Assembly (NCBI GenBank): GCA_041687255.1
Contig: JAWLCL010000001.1
Coordinates: forward strand, 372,001 to 436,000
DNA length: 64,000 nt
Direction: 5' to 3'
DNA from: Mariniphaga sp041687255
GTDB lineage: Bacteria; Bacteroidota; Bacteroidia; Bacteroidales; Prolixibacteraceae
Shown: positions 50,056 through 58,237 of the stretch, piece after piece
How positions within the stretch are numbered: position 1 is the stretch's first letter
Layout of the letters: each line of letters begins with the position of its first letter
The notes under the pieces: generated by a model
The model's database searches: none
What the model was told of the DNA's origin: nothing
Seen by the model: the letters and a program-made list of their open reading frames with translations, nothing else
Position numbers and translations under genes: made by a program

Positions 50056-51765
50056 ATGGCAAATTTTTATACCGACAACAGCGAATTGAAATTCCATTTG
50101 AACCACCCGTTAATGGAAAAGATTGTACGGCTGAAAGAACGTAACTTTAGTTTTAAGGACGAGTTTCAGTTTGCCCCGCTTGATTATGAAGATGCAATGG
50201 ATAATTTCGAGCGTGTGCTTGAGATAGTGGGAGAGGTGTGTGGCGACATCATAGCGCCAAACGCTGAAAGCATCGATGCTGAGGGACCACAGGTTGTGGA
50301 TGGCCGTGTTATATATGCCACAGGTACCAGTGAAAACCTGAAGGCTTTAAATCAGGCCGGACTGATGGGTATGTCGCTGCCTTATAAATACGAAGGGCTT
50401 AATTTTCCCATAGTTCCCTATATCATGGCGGCCGATATCGTTTCGAGGGCAGACGCCGGTTTTGTGAACATCTGGGGGCTGCAGGACTGCGCCGAAACCA
50501 TTAATGAATTCGCATCGGAAGAACAGAAGGAAAAATACCTGCCCCGCGTTTGCAAGGGCGACACCATGGCCATGGATTTGACCGAGCCCGATGCAGGTTC
50601 CGATTTGCAGGCGGTTCAGCTGAAAGCAACCTGGGATGAGAAGAATCAGGTTTGGCTACTGAATGGGGTAAAACGTTTTATCACCAATGGCGACGGTGAT
50701 ATCTCGCTCGTTCTGGCACGTTCCGAACCGGGAACAAAAGATGGACGTGGCCTTTCAATGTTTATTTACGATAAGCAACACGGAGGGGTTACTGTTAGGC
50801 GTATTGAGCATAAAATGGGCATCATAGGTTCGCCTACCTGCGAACTTGTATTTAAAAATGCACCTGCTGAACTGGTAGGCTCCCGCAAGCTTGGCCTTAT
50901 CAAATACGTTATGGCCCTGATGAACGGCGCCCGCCTGGGTATTGCCGCACAATCGGTAGGTCTCTGTGAGGCTGCTTACCGTGAGGCCCTGGAATATGCC
51001 AAAGAGCGGATGCAGTTTGGAAAAGCAATTATAAGGTTCCCCGCAGTGTTTGAAATGCTTTCTACAATGAAGGCTAAACTGGATGCCTCTAGAACTTTGC
51101 TCTATGAAACCGCCCGCTTCGTCGATATTTATAAAACTTATCAGCACATATCCGAAGAACGCGCCCTTACAAAGGAAGAACGGGATGAAATGAAGCGTTA
51201 CCAGAAACTGGCCGACATCTTTACACCTCTGGCAAAGGGAATGTCGAGCGAATACAGCAACCAGCTGGCATACGATGCCGTTCAGATACACGGCGGATCA
51301 GGCTTTATGAAAGATTATCCGGTTGAAAGGATTTACCGCGATGCACGTATCACTTCAATATATGAAGGTACAACACAGCTGCAGGTTGTGGCTGCAATAA
51401 GAGGAATCACCACCGGAGCATTCCTTGCCCGAATCCGTGAGTATGAGGCCGAACGCGTTTCTCCAAAACTGGAGTACCTGAAGCGTTCGCTCATCATCCT
51501 GACCGATGAATTTGAGCAGGCAGTAAAAAAAGTTGTTTCAATCGACGACAATGAATTTGTTGATTTCCATGCCCGTCGCCTGGTTGAAATGGCCGGCCAT
51601 ATCATCATGAGCTATCTTTTGCTGCTCGACAGTAACCGCGATGAAATGTTCCTGCGCTCGGCGAAAAACTACATCACTTTTGCCAAGGCACAGGTAAAGG
51701 CTCACGCAGAACAGATAAGAGTTTCGGAGCTTAGCGATATCGGTTCCTACAAGTTTGAACTGTAA
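50056..51765 (+). CDS. acyl-CoA dehydrogenase with C-terminal extension
   Basis: 569-residue flavoenzyme, first step of fatty-acid beta-oxidation. The core has MAMDLTEPDAGSDLQAVQL, KRFITNGDGD, the QFGKAI region and the C-terminal signature RDARITSIYEGTTQLQV with the glutamate in the position of the catalytic base of medium-chain enzymes. About 150 extra residues beyond a short-chain enzyme give a helical C-terminal domain, as in long-chain bacterial forms. It follows etfA by 24 bp and ends 24 bp before a strong terminator. Chain-length preference is not deduced. Confidence 0.93.
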   Translation: MANFYTDNSELKFHLNHPLMEKIVRLKERNFSFKDEFQFAPLDYEDAMDNFERVLEIVGEVCGDIIAPNAESIDAEGPQVVDGRVIYATGTSENLKALNQAGLMGMSLPYKYEGLNFPIVPYIMAADIVSRADAGFVNIWGLQDCAETINEFASEEQKEKYLPRVCKGDTMAMDLTEPDAGSDLQAVQLKATWDEKNQVWLLNGVKRFITNGDGDISLVLARSEPGTKDGRGLSMFIYDKQHGGVTVRRIEHKMGIIGSPTCELVFKNAPAELVGSRKLGLIKYVMALMNGARLGIAAQSVGLCEAAYREALEYAKERMQFGKAIIRFPAVFEMLSTMKAKLDASRTLLYETARFVDIYKTYQHISEERALTKEERDEMKRYQKLADIFTPLAKGMSSEYSNQLAYDAVQIHGGSGFMKDYPVERIYRDARITSIYEGTTQLQVVAAIRGITTGAFLARIREYEAERVSPKLEYLKRSLIILTDEFEQAVKKVVSIDDNEFVDFHARRLVEMAGHIIMSYLLLLDSNRDEMFLRSAKNYITFAKAQVKAHAEQIRVSELSDIGSYKFEL

Positions 51766-51789
51766 GCTTTAGCTTTCAATAGATCATAT

Positions 51790-51827
51790 AAAAAGCCACT
51801 TCCTGAAAATACCGGAAGTGGCTTTTT
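51790..51827 (+). terminator. strong terminator of the etf operon
   Basis: A 14-bp perfect stem, AAAAAGCCACTTCC pairing with GGAAGTGGCTTTTT, around a 10-nt loop, followed by GTTTT. It is the end of etfB-etfA-acyl-CoA dehydrogenase. Confidence 0.9.
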
Positions 51828-51942
51828 GTTTTAGGCGGGTTCAGGAAATTCAGCCGGTAAGCTTCATGTTTATAATTAAGTTAACAGCCGGTTACATGAT
51901 ATGGGAGAGATAAAAGTCTTTATTGATGATGGTCTCGTGCCT

Positions 51943-52617
51943 CTATCGCGAACTTCCTGCTGCAACTGCCGATGCCACTATTGCTCCCATCATTGCAGCC
52001 TGAACCTGCCTGATGGTCTTGTCAACCGACGAAGCAACAGCATTTTCACTTAGTTTTTCCTTAAACTGCTTTCTGATGACCTTCAGTTCATCTTTGTTCG
52101 ATGATAGCACCCTCTGCATCTTACAGGCTTCTAACAATCCAAAAACAGCAGCATCTTCATTGCTTATTTCCTTTTGATAAAAAAGATTGTCTTTTAACTG
52201 CCGAATCAATTCATTTCGTGATTTGGGATTGGTCAGGTAATGTCTTTTGTACTGGATGAAACCTAAAAAAGTTTTCTCCTCAATGCGCAGGTATCCTTTA
52301 CGTGCAAGTTGCTTCAGAAGAATTCCCCTGTACTTCCCGGCGTTCCGTGAAAGTTTGTTAAGCGTCCTTTTTACCGACCTGGGCTTTTTAAATTTTCCCA
52401 CTGTTGCAATTATTTCAGCTTCGATTGGATCAGTACTTCTCTTGCGGGCTTTTACCACCAGTTTTTCGTTTTCAATAGCCGCCTTTTTCCTGAATGTCAT
52501 TTCCATTATCAAAGCACCGGTGATTCCGTAATTTATGTATATTCCAGATGTAATGAATCTTCCTTTCCCAGGATGCTGGGCAAGTAGTAAGAATTTTTCA
52601 GCGGTTGTTAAATTCAT
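51943..52617 (-). CDS. GOLPH3/VPS74 (GPP34) family protein
   Basis: 224 residues. Features are LTTAEKFLLLAQHPGKGRFI at the N terminus, the strands around INYGITGALIMEMTF and the helical core with NELIRQLKDNLFYQKEISNEDAAVFGLLEACKM, matching the GPP34 family. In eukaryotes GOLPH3 binds phosphatidylinositol 4-phosphate at the Golgi; bacterial members have no established role. The C-terminal VQAAMMGAIVASAVAAGSS is hydrophobic. It starts within the last 4 bp of an alpha/beta hydrolase gene. Confidence 0.82.
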   Translation of the reverse strand: MNLTTAEKFLLLAQHPGKGRFITSGIYINYGITGALIMEMTFRKKAAIENEKLVVKARKRSTDPIEAEIIATVGKFKKPRSVKRTLNKLSRNAGKYRGILLKQLARKGYLRIEEKTFLGFIQYKRHYLTNPKSRNELIRQLKDNLFYQKEISNEDAAVFGLLEACKMQRVLSSNKDELKVIRKQFKEKLSENAVASSVDKTIRQVQAAMMGAIVASAVAAGSSR

Positions 52618-53615
52618 TCTGATTTATTTTTTAACTGTATAAATTCTCCGAGGCTCTGATCTGAATCCACGTCCTTCGGAACCACGTTATCAGAACTGCA
52701 TAAATGTTTCTCTATAAACTCCACAATTTCAGTCATTGCCTCCGTGGCTTCCCTGAACATCGGCGATAGCAGGGGATAACAATGCAGCATCCCCTTCCCG
52801 GCCCTGAAAGTAACATCCACACCGGCAGCTTTGGCTTTTTCATAAAACGTCCTGCCGTCATCAAACAACTCATCGCTTTCACCTGAATTGATAAAAATGG
52901 GTGGCAATCCTTTTAAATCGCCATATAAAGGTGAAATGAGCGGGTCAGTGACATCGTGCCTGCCGGCGTAGTGGCGGCTGAATACCAGCCATGAATCCAG
53001 CGGAGCAGGTGACAACCTGTTTTTTGTTTTATACGATGCGCCCGAACAGCTTAGATCAGTCCAGGGCGAAACAGCCACAGCAGCTGTTGGCAATGAAATT
53101 TTCTCCTGTTTCAGGGCCAGCAGCAGGGCCAGCGCCAATCCTCCGCCTGCCGATTCTCCCATAACTACGATATTTTCCGGCTGAAATCCCCGGTCCAATA
53201 CATCACGATAAACAGCCACTGAATCGTTTACGGCAGCCGGGTAGGAAAACTCCGGAGCCAGGCGGTATTCATAAAGCAGGACGGTAATTCCTGTTGCTAC
53301 GGCTATTTTGGAAACAATATTCCGGTGGTCGCTGCACGAACCTGAGACGTATCCACCGCCGTGCACAAAAAAAATAAGCTTATCGGCTGAAGCGTCTTCT
53401 GGCACCAGCCACTCTGCCGGTAAGCCTCCTGCAGTATCTTTTCTTACATGAACATTGGCAGGAAGTTTTCCAAACCGGGAAGCCCCTTTCTCGCACCGTT
53501 CCCTGAATTCTATTATTGAAGTATCGGAATTAAAAGTTTCCTTCTTCAGCCTGCCCTCGAATAAGTAACTTTTCCTTATGAGGAAATTAACGAGCTGTCC
53601 CTTTATACTTGTCAC
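52614..53615 (-). CDS. alpha/beta hydrolase, hormone-sensitive-lipase type
   Basis: 333-residue esterase/lipase-like hydrolase. The oxyanion motif HGGG is in FFVHGGGYVSGSCSDHRN. The nucleophile serine is in VMGESAGGGLA, the acid in NSGESDELFDDG and the histidine in GKGMLHCYP, so the catalytic triad is intact. No signal peptide, hence cytoplasmic. It overlaps the GPP34 gene by 4 bp (stop/start ATGA), showing translational coupling. Substrate unknown; short acyl esters are usual for the family. Confidence 0.9.
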   Translation of the reverse strand: MTSIKGQLVNFLIRKSYLFEGRLKKETFNSDTSIIEFRERCEKGASRFGKLPANVHVRKDTAGGLPAEWLVPEDASADKLIFFVHGGGYVSGSCSDHRNIVSKIAVATGITVLLYEYRLAPEFSYPAAVNDSVAVYRDVLDRGFQPENIVVMGESAGGGLALALLLALKQEKISLPTAAVAVSPWTDLSCSGASYKTKNRLSPAPLDSWLVFSRHYAGRHDVTDPLISPLYGDLKGLPPIFINSGESDELFDDGRTFYEKAKAAGVDVTFRAGKGMLHCYPLLSPMFREATEAMTEIVEFIEKHLCSSDNVVPKDVDSDQSLGEFIQLKNKSE

Positions 53616-53651
53616 GACTTTATATTTTAAATTGAAAGCAAACCATGCTCT

Positions 53652-54455
53652 TTAAACCCGCTTTTGCGGCAGCCAGAAATCTTCCGGTTGCAGGTTACAT
53701 TCCTTCGCAATGCGCCTGCAGTATGCCAGCCGCCCGGCATTGTCGTTGCGGCAGTCGGATCCAAACGCAAATTTCAATCCCTGCTCTTTGGCTTTCAATA
53801 TAAATTCCTTGTGCGGGGTATGTGCCATATCGTTTATTTCGATGGCGATGTTACGGGCTTTTGCAGCCTGAATGATCTGATGCATGCGTTCTTCAGTCCA
53901 CAATGTATAATAATCGCGGGCAATGCAAACCGGCAGAAACAATGGCCAGGCAAATATGTCTACAGGCTCTTTGGTAAGCACCTCCATGGCATAATCCATG
54001 TAGCGCTTCATAAAATCTTCGGTATCGTCAATATATGTATCAAATTCCCATATCTGCCAGATCTTGCCGTTACCCTGTGGCACCATCTGCGGATCCATTA
54101 ATATGTAGTCGAGCTGTGAAATCAACTCCTGCGAATAATTCTTGCTCCATCCTAAATAGGTGGGCTGAAGTCCAACGTACACCGGATATTTCCGCATGTT
54201 GGTGATGTAATTCTCCAGATCCTTGTCGTTTTTCAACGCCCAGGGGGCAGGATGTTCCACTACACCAAAATTTACCTTTTGTTTTTTTCCAATATCAAGG
54301 ATCTTTTCAATTGTAAATTCACGGGTGGTGTGAACGTGTAAATCGGTTACCGGGTAATCGGTTTCTGAACTGGTTTCACAGCTGCTGACAGCCGGAAAGG
54401 TAAGCAGCATCCCTGAAGCAATTGCTGTTTTTTCAATAAAGGTTCTTCGTTTCAT
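53652..54455 (-). CDS. Tat-exported lipoprotein with PHP-type domain
   Basis: 267 residues. The N terminus MKRRTFIEKTAIASGMLLTF is a twin-arginine-like signal, with a possible lipobox VSSC at about residue 26. A PHP-type phosphoesterase domain starts DLHVHTTREFTIEKIL, and the metal-binding histidine DLHVH and later VVEHPAPW and AFGSDCRND follow. It is probably bound to the outer or inner membrane facing the periplasm. Substrate unknown. It lies 36 bp upstream of the alpha/beta hydrolase on the same strand and may be in its operon. Confidence 0.75.
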   Translation of the reverse strand: MKRRTFIEKTAIASGMLLTFPAVSSCETSSETDYPVTDLHVHTTREFTIEKILDIGKKQKVNFGVVEHPAPWALKNDKDLENYITNMRKYPVYVGLQPTYLGWSKNYSQELISQLDYILMDPQMVPQGNGKIWQIWEFDTYIDDTEDFMKRYMDYAMEVLTKEPVDIFAWPLFLPVCIARDYYTLWTEERMHQIIQAAKARNIAIEINDMAHTPHKEFILKAKEQGLKFAFGSDCRNDNAGRLAYCRRIAKECNLQPEDFWLPQKRV

Positions 54456-54829
54456 GGCTTATTGTTTTGAGTGTACCAATAGATGATTTTTCTGAGGTTA
54501 AAAATATAATTAAAATAAGTTAACTGCAACGAAACGAACAGTAAAGAATGTTTATGAACCGACATATGGTTGATTATTTTTGTCAAAATACCTTTTCCGG
54601 CTGCAGACAGAAAACACTATCATATAACTAAAAACTTCAATAGGCCATCACCCTGCTCAGCGACATGGATTTATGGGGGAAGGGCCTGACTCCAGTCCCC
54701 CGGCATAAATGCTGGGGTTATGCTTCCCTCCGGTCCCTGGCTCTGTGCTCGGTACTCTATGCTCCATGCTCTGTGCAATTTAACAGTTATTCCTTATGCA
54801 ATATTTCCCACGGCAATTAAAAGGACTGT
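54456..54829. other. repeat-bearing intergenic region
   Basis: 374 bp upstream of the PHP gene. It carries copy 1 of a dispersed repeat (54642-54717), then a short run of near-repeated CTCTGTGC/CTCCATGC octamers at 54741-54776. No coding capacity is supported. Confidence 0.6.
54642..54717. repeat. dispersed intergenic repeat, copy 1
   Basis: Shares AGGCC, CCCTGCTCAGCG and a G-rich block followed by AGGGCCTG, in the same order and spacing, with 58021-58095. It ends in a hairpin CCCCGGCAT AA ATGCTGGGG (54698-54717). It looks like a genome-resident mobile or REP-like element. Confidence 0.55.
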
Positions 54830-55351
54830 TCAATGCCACCGGTAACTGGTTGCTTCAAGAGGATTGATGTGACTAAAGGTATCGAATGGTTTGCCGCTGT
54901 TACCGTACCACCAGTCGTAATAAGCCTTTGCAGCCGCAGCATGTGATTTATCATCATGCACCAACTCCAGCTTCTCATCATTTCTTACGGCCAATACCGG
55001 GTTTTGTGACGGAAATCCTATGAAATAATTGCTTCCAATAGATTTTGCTCTAACCGATTCAATAGTCCACAGTACATAAATACCCAGCCGGCACTCCTGC
55101 ATGGCAAACGACGATGATATGGGATTGCCCGGAAAACCGACAATCATCATCTTTTCATTCCGGTAGTGAAGCAAAGAAGGAATATCCTCCGGGTCAAATT
55201 CCGGCAACCTGTTGGAATCGTATTCCCCCGATTTTAACTGCTGGATGTAAGTATCAACTCCGGGATTACCGGTTGGCACTTCATCCTCCTTGTCACACCC
55301 TGCTGCGCCGGTCAGCAAACTCATAATAAAGAGAAAAACCAACTTTCGCAT
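54830..55351 (-). CDS. DUF4943-like lipoprotein
   Basis: 173 residues, signal peptide with lipobox TGAAGC (MRKLVFLFIMSLLTGAAGC), so a probable lipoprotein. The body resembles the DUF4943 group, with NPGVDTYIQQLKSGEYD, FDPEDIPSLLHY and the C-terminal YYDWWYGNSGKPF. A helical substrate-binding or protein-binding role is likely but unknown. It is followed on the same strand by no close gene (the 374-bp repeat region). Confidence 0.65.
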   Translation of the reverse strand: MRKLVFLFIMSLLTGAAGCDKEDEVPTGNPGVDTYIQQLKSGEYDSNRLPEFDPEDIPSLLHYRNEKMMIVGFPGNPISSSFAMQECRLGIYVLWTIESVRAKSIGSNYFIGFPSQNPVLAVRNDEKLELVHDDKSHAAAAKAYYDWWYGNSGKPFDTFSHINPLEATSYRWH

Positions 55352-55374
55352 ACTTAAAAAGAATTTTGTATTTA

Positions 55375-55815
55375 CTATTTCCCGCCGGTAGTCCTGTTAA
55401 CAACATGATATACTATCCGGCTATCACCCTTCCCTTTTGCAAATACAAGCGAATCCTGACGACCGGTATATAGCATTTCATAAGTGCCCGGAAGCATGGT
55501 ATTCATATCGCATGAATCAGGAAAACCTTCATGTTTTAAGGTGCCGGGATTAAAAATCAGCTTATTTTCGTCAGCATAGTACGTGCCCCTGGTCAGACAA
55601 GCCATCGATTTCTGAAACATGACACCCCCCGAAGGCCATTCTTCATACCGATTCCCTTCAAACTGGATCAGGCACCAGTAATTGCTGTTGCGATAACTAA
55701 ACCATCCCTCATAATGTCCTTCAGTAAGTTGTTGATTGCTAATAAACTCCTTATCCGTTTTTCGGCAGGAAAACATGACCAACAAGCAAACGAAGAGGTA
55801 GTTTGGTATTTTCAT
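55375..55815 (-). CDS. small predicted lipoprotein, unknown
   Basis: 146 residues from the ATG at 55815 (MKIPNYLFVCLLVMFSCRKT), with a lipobox-like MFSC ending the signal peptide. The rest looks like a beta-rich secreted domain (EGHYEGWFSYRNSNYWCLIQF and GTYYADENKLIFNPG). No family recognised. It lies 23 bp upstream of the DUF4943-like gene on the same strand, so the two lipoproteins are probably cotranscribed. Confidence 0.6.
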   Translation of the reverse strand: MKIPNYLFVCLLVMFSCRKTDKEFISNQQLTEGHYEGWFSYRNSNYWCLIQFEGNRYEEWPSGGVMFQKSMACLTRGTYYADENKLIFNPGTLKHEGFPDSCDMNTMLPGTYEMLYTGRQDSLVFAKGKGDSRIVYHVVNRTTGGK

Positions 55816-55882
55816 GTTAACCAATGGTTTTGCACCTAAGATACAAATAACCTTAGGAAGGTTGCGTCGGAAAACAAAAAGT

Positions 55883-56305
55883 TCACTGACTGGGGTAAAT
55901 TTTCTTCATATCCTTCACCGATGTTACCACAAGCTCCTCCAGCAATCCCCGATCAATGTCGGTCAGTTTATTTACATACAGGCACGAAGAGCCTGTTTTG
56001 AATTTGCCCAGCCGCTCCATCATTTCATCGTACCGCTCAAAACCCGGCATAATATAAATTGTAAGGTTTTGTTTGCGGGGGGAAAAGCCTGTCAGAAACC
56101 AATTTCCTTCCCTGCCGCTGGAGTATTTGTAATGGTAGGTTCCGAATCCCACTATGCTGTCGCCCCACATTTTTGGTCGCTCTCCGGTTAACCGGCTAAA
56201 CAGCTCCAGCAGTTCAAAACTATCCGCCCTTCGTTGTTCGTTTTCCACTCCATTCAGGAAATCAACTACATCCCTCTCGTTTTGCTGTGTCTTTAAGTCT
56301 GCCAT
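55883..56305 (-). CDS. DUF1801 family protein
   Basis: 140 residues. The family core is visible: RPKMWGDSIVGFGTYHYKY, EGNWFLTGFSPRKQNLTIYI and the C-terminal LTDIDRGLLEELVVTS. The fold is related to the YdhG/frataxin-like group with no known catalysis. A near-consensus TACCTTTA box (56332-56339) lies about 26 bp upstream. Cytoplasmic, alone in its transcript as far as can be seen. Confidence 0.78.
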   Translation of the reverse strand: MADLKTQQNERDVVDFLNGVENEQRRADSFELLELFSRLTGERPKMWGDSIVGFGTYHYKYSSGREGNWFLTGFSPRKQNLTIYIMPGFERYDEMMERLGKFKTGSSCLYVNKLTDIDRGLLEELVVTSVKDMKKIYPSQ

Positions 56306-56768
56306 AGTGGTTGTTTTTATAAAGCCCTGAATAAAGGTACGACAATTTTAACAACCTTCCGAAGCTAAAAGATCCTGCTTGCTCTCTGCACGGTAAGTTT
56401 CAGGCCTGGTACAAGCAGGAATTTTATTCGGGGTTAATTCGGGGTTAATTCGAACTATAGTCGCAAAATTGCGAATTTAATGCGAGTTTAATACGAATTA
56501 AGCACGAAGTTATACCGAAGAAAAATTGAATTTTGCATGGATTTATTATATTGCAGAAGTAAATTCGAAACTGCGGGAAACCTGTTCCTGCAAATGAATT
56601 CAGTTTGAATGAAAGCGGGTTTATTATCCGGAAGTATTTATTGAAAGATAATATGCAACGACAGGTAGCAGCAGGTTAACAGGTGTATTCTGGTATTTGA
56701 TTGCCGGTCAGCAGAGGGATATTTCTGTTAAGACCCTGAAATCAACAGTCTTCCAATTATCCCATGCA
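56306..56768. other. intergenic region with 11-nt array 2
   Basis: 463 bp between the DUF1801 start and the HAD stop. It contains the second 11-nt inverted array at 56426-56537. The remaining sequence after 56540 shows no gene or strong structure. Confidence 0.55.
56426..56537. repeat. 11-nt-period inverted array 2
   Basis: The dinucleotide CG (or TG in the last unit) recurs at 56429, 56440, 56451, 56462, 56472, 56483, 56494, 56505, 56516 and 56527: steps of 11 with a single 10. The left units read ATTCGGGGTTA and the right units CGAATTTAATG or CGAGTTTAATA, opposite in orientation. The inversion point is TCGCAA AA TTGCGA (56461-56474). Units agree with array 1 as YGARTTTANNN. Confidence 0.8.
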
Positions 56769-57377
56769 TTAAAGGTCCTTTCCTATTGTCACCTCGTAGA
56801 AACTGGTTACCAGTGTTGACATCATGCCTGCAGCCGTTGCGGCCTCAATGCCGAGCGCTCCGTCTTCAAATACATGGCATACCTCAGGCCTCACTCCCAT
56901 TAAAGCAGCACACTTTAAAAAGGTTTCAGGGTGGGGCTTGGAATGCTCTACGTCCTCACTTGATACCAGAATTTCAAAATAATTTTTCAGCCCAAGTATT
57001 TCAAGCGATTTCCAGGCAAGCCGTTTATAGCCTCCTGTGCCCACTGCCATGGGCAATTTGCCGTGGTATGTTGTTACCAGTTCCACCACAGGGGGTACCG
57101 GCTTCATTTTATGCATTATTTTTTCATATTCCTCTTCTTTGTATAATCCGATTTCCACAGGATCCATGTTTGTACCGAACATTTCGTTCAGCTTCTGAAT
57201 GGTTCCAATGGCCGGTATGCCTGCCAGGGTGGCAAATATCTCAGGGGTGAATTCAATACCGTATTCTCGCAGTATATTTTTATAAGCCAGAAAATGTACC
57301 GGCATGGTATCGGCAATAGTGCCGTCCAAATCAAAAATAAGGGCTTCCGCCTTTGGATCAATTGTCAACTTTTTCAC
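56769..57377 (-). CDS. HAD phosphatase, beta-phosphoglucomutase-like
   Basis: 202 residues starting with GTG. The nucleophile motif is FDLDGTIADTMP, the second motif VGTGGYKR, the lysine in EHSKPHPETFLK and the acidic motif VFEDGALGIEAATAAGM. This is subfamily I with a helical cap, like phosphoglycolate phosphatase, beta-phosphoglucomutase or YqaB (fructose-1-phosphatase). A TAATTTTG box on the minus strand at 57404-57411 supports the GTG at 57377. Substrate is a small sugar phosphate by analogy. Confidence 0.87.
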   Translation of the reverse strand: MKKLTIDPKAEALIFDLDGTIADTMPVHFLAYKNILREYGIEFTPEIFATLAGIPAIGTIQKLNEMFGTNMDPVEIGLYKEEEYEKIMHKMKPVPPVVELVTTYHGKLPMAVGTGGYKRLAWKSLEILGLKNYFEILVSSEDVEHSKPHPETFLKCAALMGVRPEVCHVFEDGALGIEAATAAGMMSTLVTSFYEVTIGKDL

Positions 57378-57403
57378 TTCTTCTTTTTTTCAATGCGAAG
57401 CCT

Positions 57404-57411
57404 CAAAATTA
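57404..57411 (-). promoter_or_regulatory. -7 box of the HAD gene
   Basis: TAATTTTG on the minus strand, 26 bp upstream of the GTG start. Together with the lack of an in-frame ATG at the N terminus it supports that GTG. Confidence 0.4.
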
Positions 57412-57485
57412 AAAATAAAAGCCCACACCCTTTAACTCTTTTGTGTTTAAGATAATTTCACCACTTTTGTTGAAATATATTTAAC

Positions 57486-57908
57486 ATGAATCAGGACATT
57501 CTTTTATACACACTTCCCCAATGGTTCGTTTTTGCTGCAGTCATTGCAAGTGTTTACGGATGGGTTGAACATAAAAAGGCATTCCGGTTGATTGGGCCTG
57601 CTATTTTCTTTCTTTTAGGCTTGTTTGCCGTTCTTGTACTTTGGAGCGACCTGTTTTCGAGCTACGAATTCCTGACACCGGAGGAAATTTTAAGCGAAGA
57701 AACCGATGGCGAAATAACTGCGGATGTTCCTTTTCAGGCTATGCTTTTTCCCGCCTATCTTACTTTTGTTATTTCCGGATTGATTGCTGTCCCTTCCTTT
57801 ATACTGCAATGGAAAGAACGCAAAGGAAAAAACCTGTTGGTTGTGCTTACCACCCTGACAGCCCTGTTTGGATTCTTTATTATTGTGGGTGCTTTAAGAA
57901 GTATATAG
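57486..57908 (+). CDS. small integral membrane protein, unknown
   Basis: 140 residues with four predicted hydrophobic segments (WFVFAAVIASVYG, IGPAIFFLLGLFAVLVLW, AMLFPAYLTFVISGLIAVP and LTALFGFFIIVGAL). An acidic loop, LTPEEILSEETDGEIT, separates the second and third. No family recognised. Divergent from the HAD gene, 108 bp apart. Confidence 0.6.
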   Translation: MNQDILLYTLPQWFVFAAVIASVYGWVEHKKAFRLIGPAIFFLLGLFAVLVLWSDLFSSYEFLTPEEILSEETDGEITADVPFQAMLFPAYLTFVISGLIAVPSFILQWKERKGKNLLVVLTTLTALFGFFIIVGALRSI

Positions 57909-58020
57909 TTACCGGGGCGAACCCGTTTTTCAAACGTTGTAAACTTTCTTTTAAATAACTAAAATCTCAATCCTCTAATTATCAGTTTTGGCTGATTTCA
58001 TGTTGAAACCCCATTTAACC

Positions 58021-58095
58021 AGGCCGTTGCCCTGCTCAGCGGCTTAGATATTGGGGGGAGGGCCTGTTGTTAAATTCCCCCCGGTATTCAACCGG
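58021..58095. repeat. dispersed intergenic repeat, copy 2
   Basis: Aligns with 54642-54717 through AGGCC, CCCTGCTCAGCG, a G run, AGGGCCTG and a following C run. The end is CCCCCCGGTATTCAACCGG, a diverged form of the terminal hairpin. Confidence 0.55.
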
Positions 58096-58164
58096 ACTTC
58101 AAAGTGAATAACTTTAATCGTAAATGAATCTGTTTTTCAATTGAAGGCATCTACAGGATAGCGT

Positions 58165-58195
58165 GAGATTGCTTTGCTGCGCGCACAATGACGGC
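58165..58195. repeat. REP-like hairpin
   Basis: GAGATTGCTTTGCTGCGCGC then ACAATGACGGC: ATTG and CAAT arms enclose a GC-rich loop. Elements of the form GATTGCTTCG...CGCAATGACG recur between genes in many bacterial genomes (from memory). Confidence 0.4.
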
Positions 58196-58237
58196 TTCGG
58201 TGCAGGTATGTTGCAAATGTTTTGCTTCAAATTATTG

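Larger units (their letters stand above)
57909..58237. other. repeat-rich intergenic region
   Basis: 329 bp between convergent genes. It holds copy 2 of the dispersed repeat and a REP-like hairpin. No gene is supported. Confidence 0.55.

Noticed and set aside
50755..51291. 178-codon open frame antisense to the acyl-CoA dehydrogenase gene
   Set aside because: It lies wholly within a strongly supported enzyme gene on the other strand, has no recognisable motif and uses codon positions mirrored from that gene.
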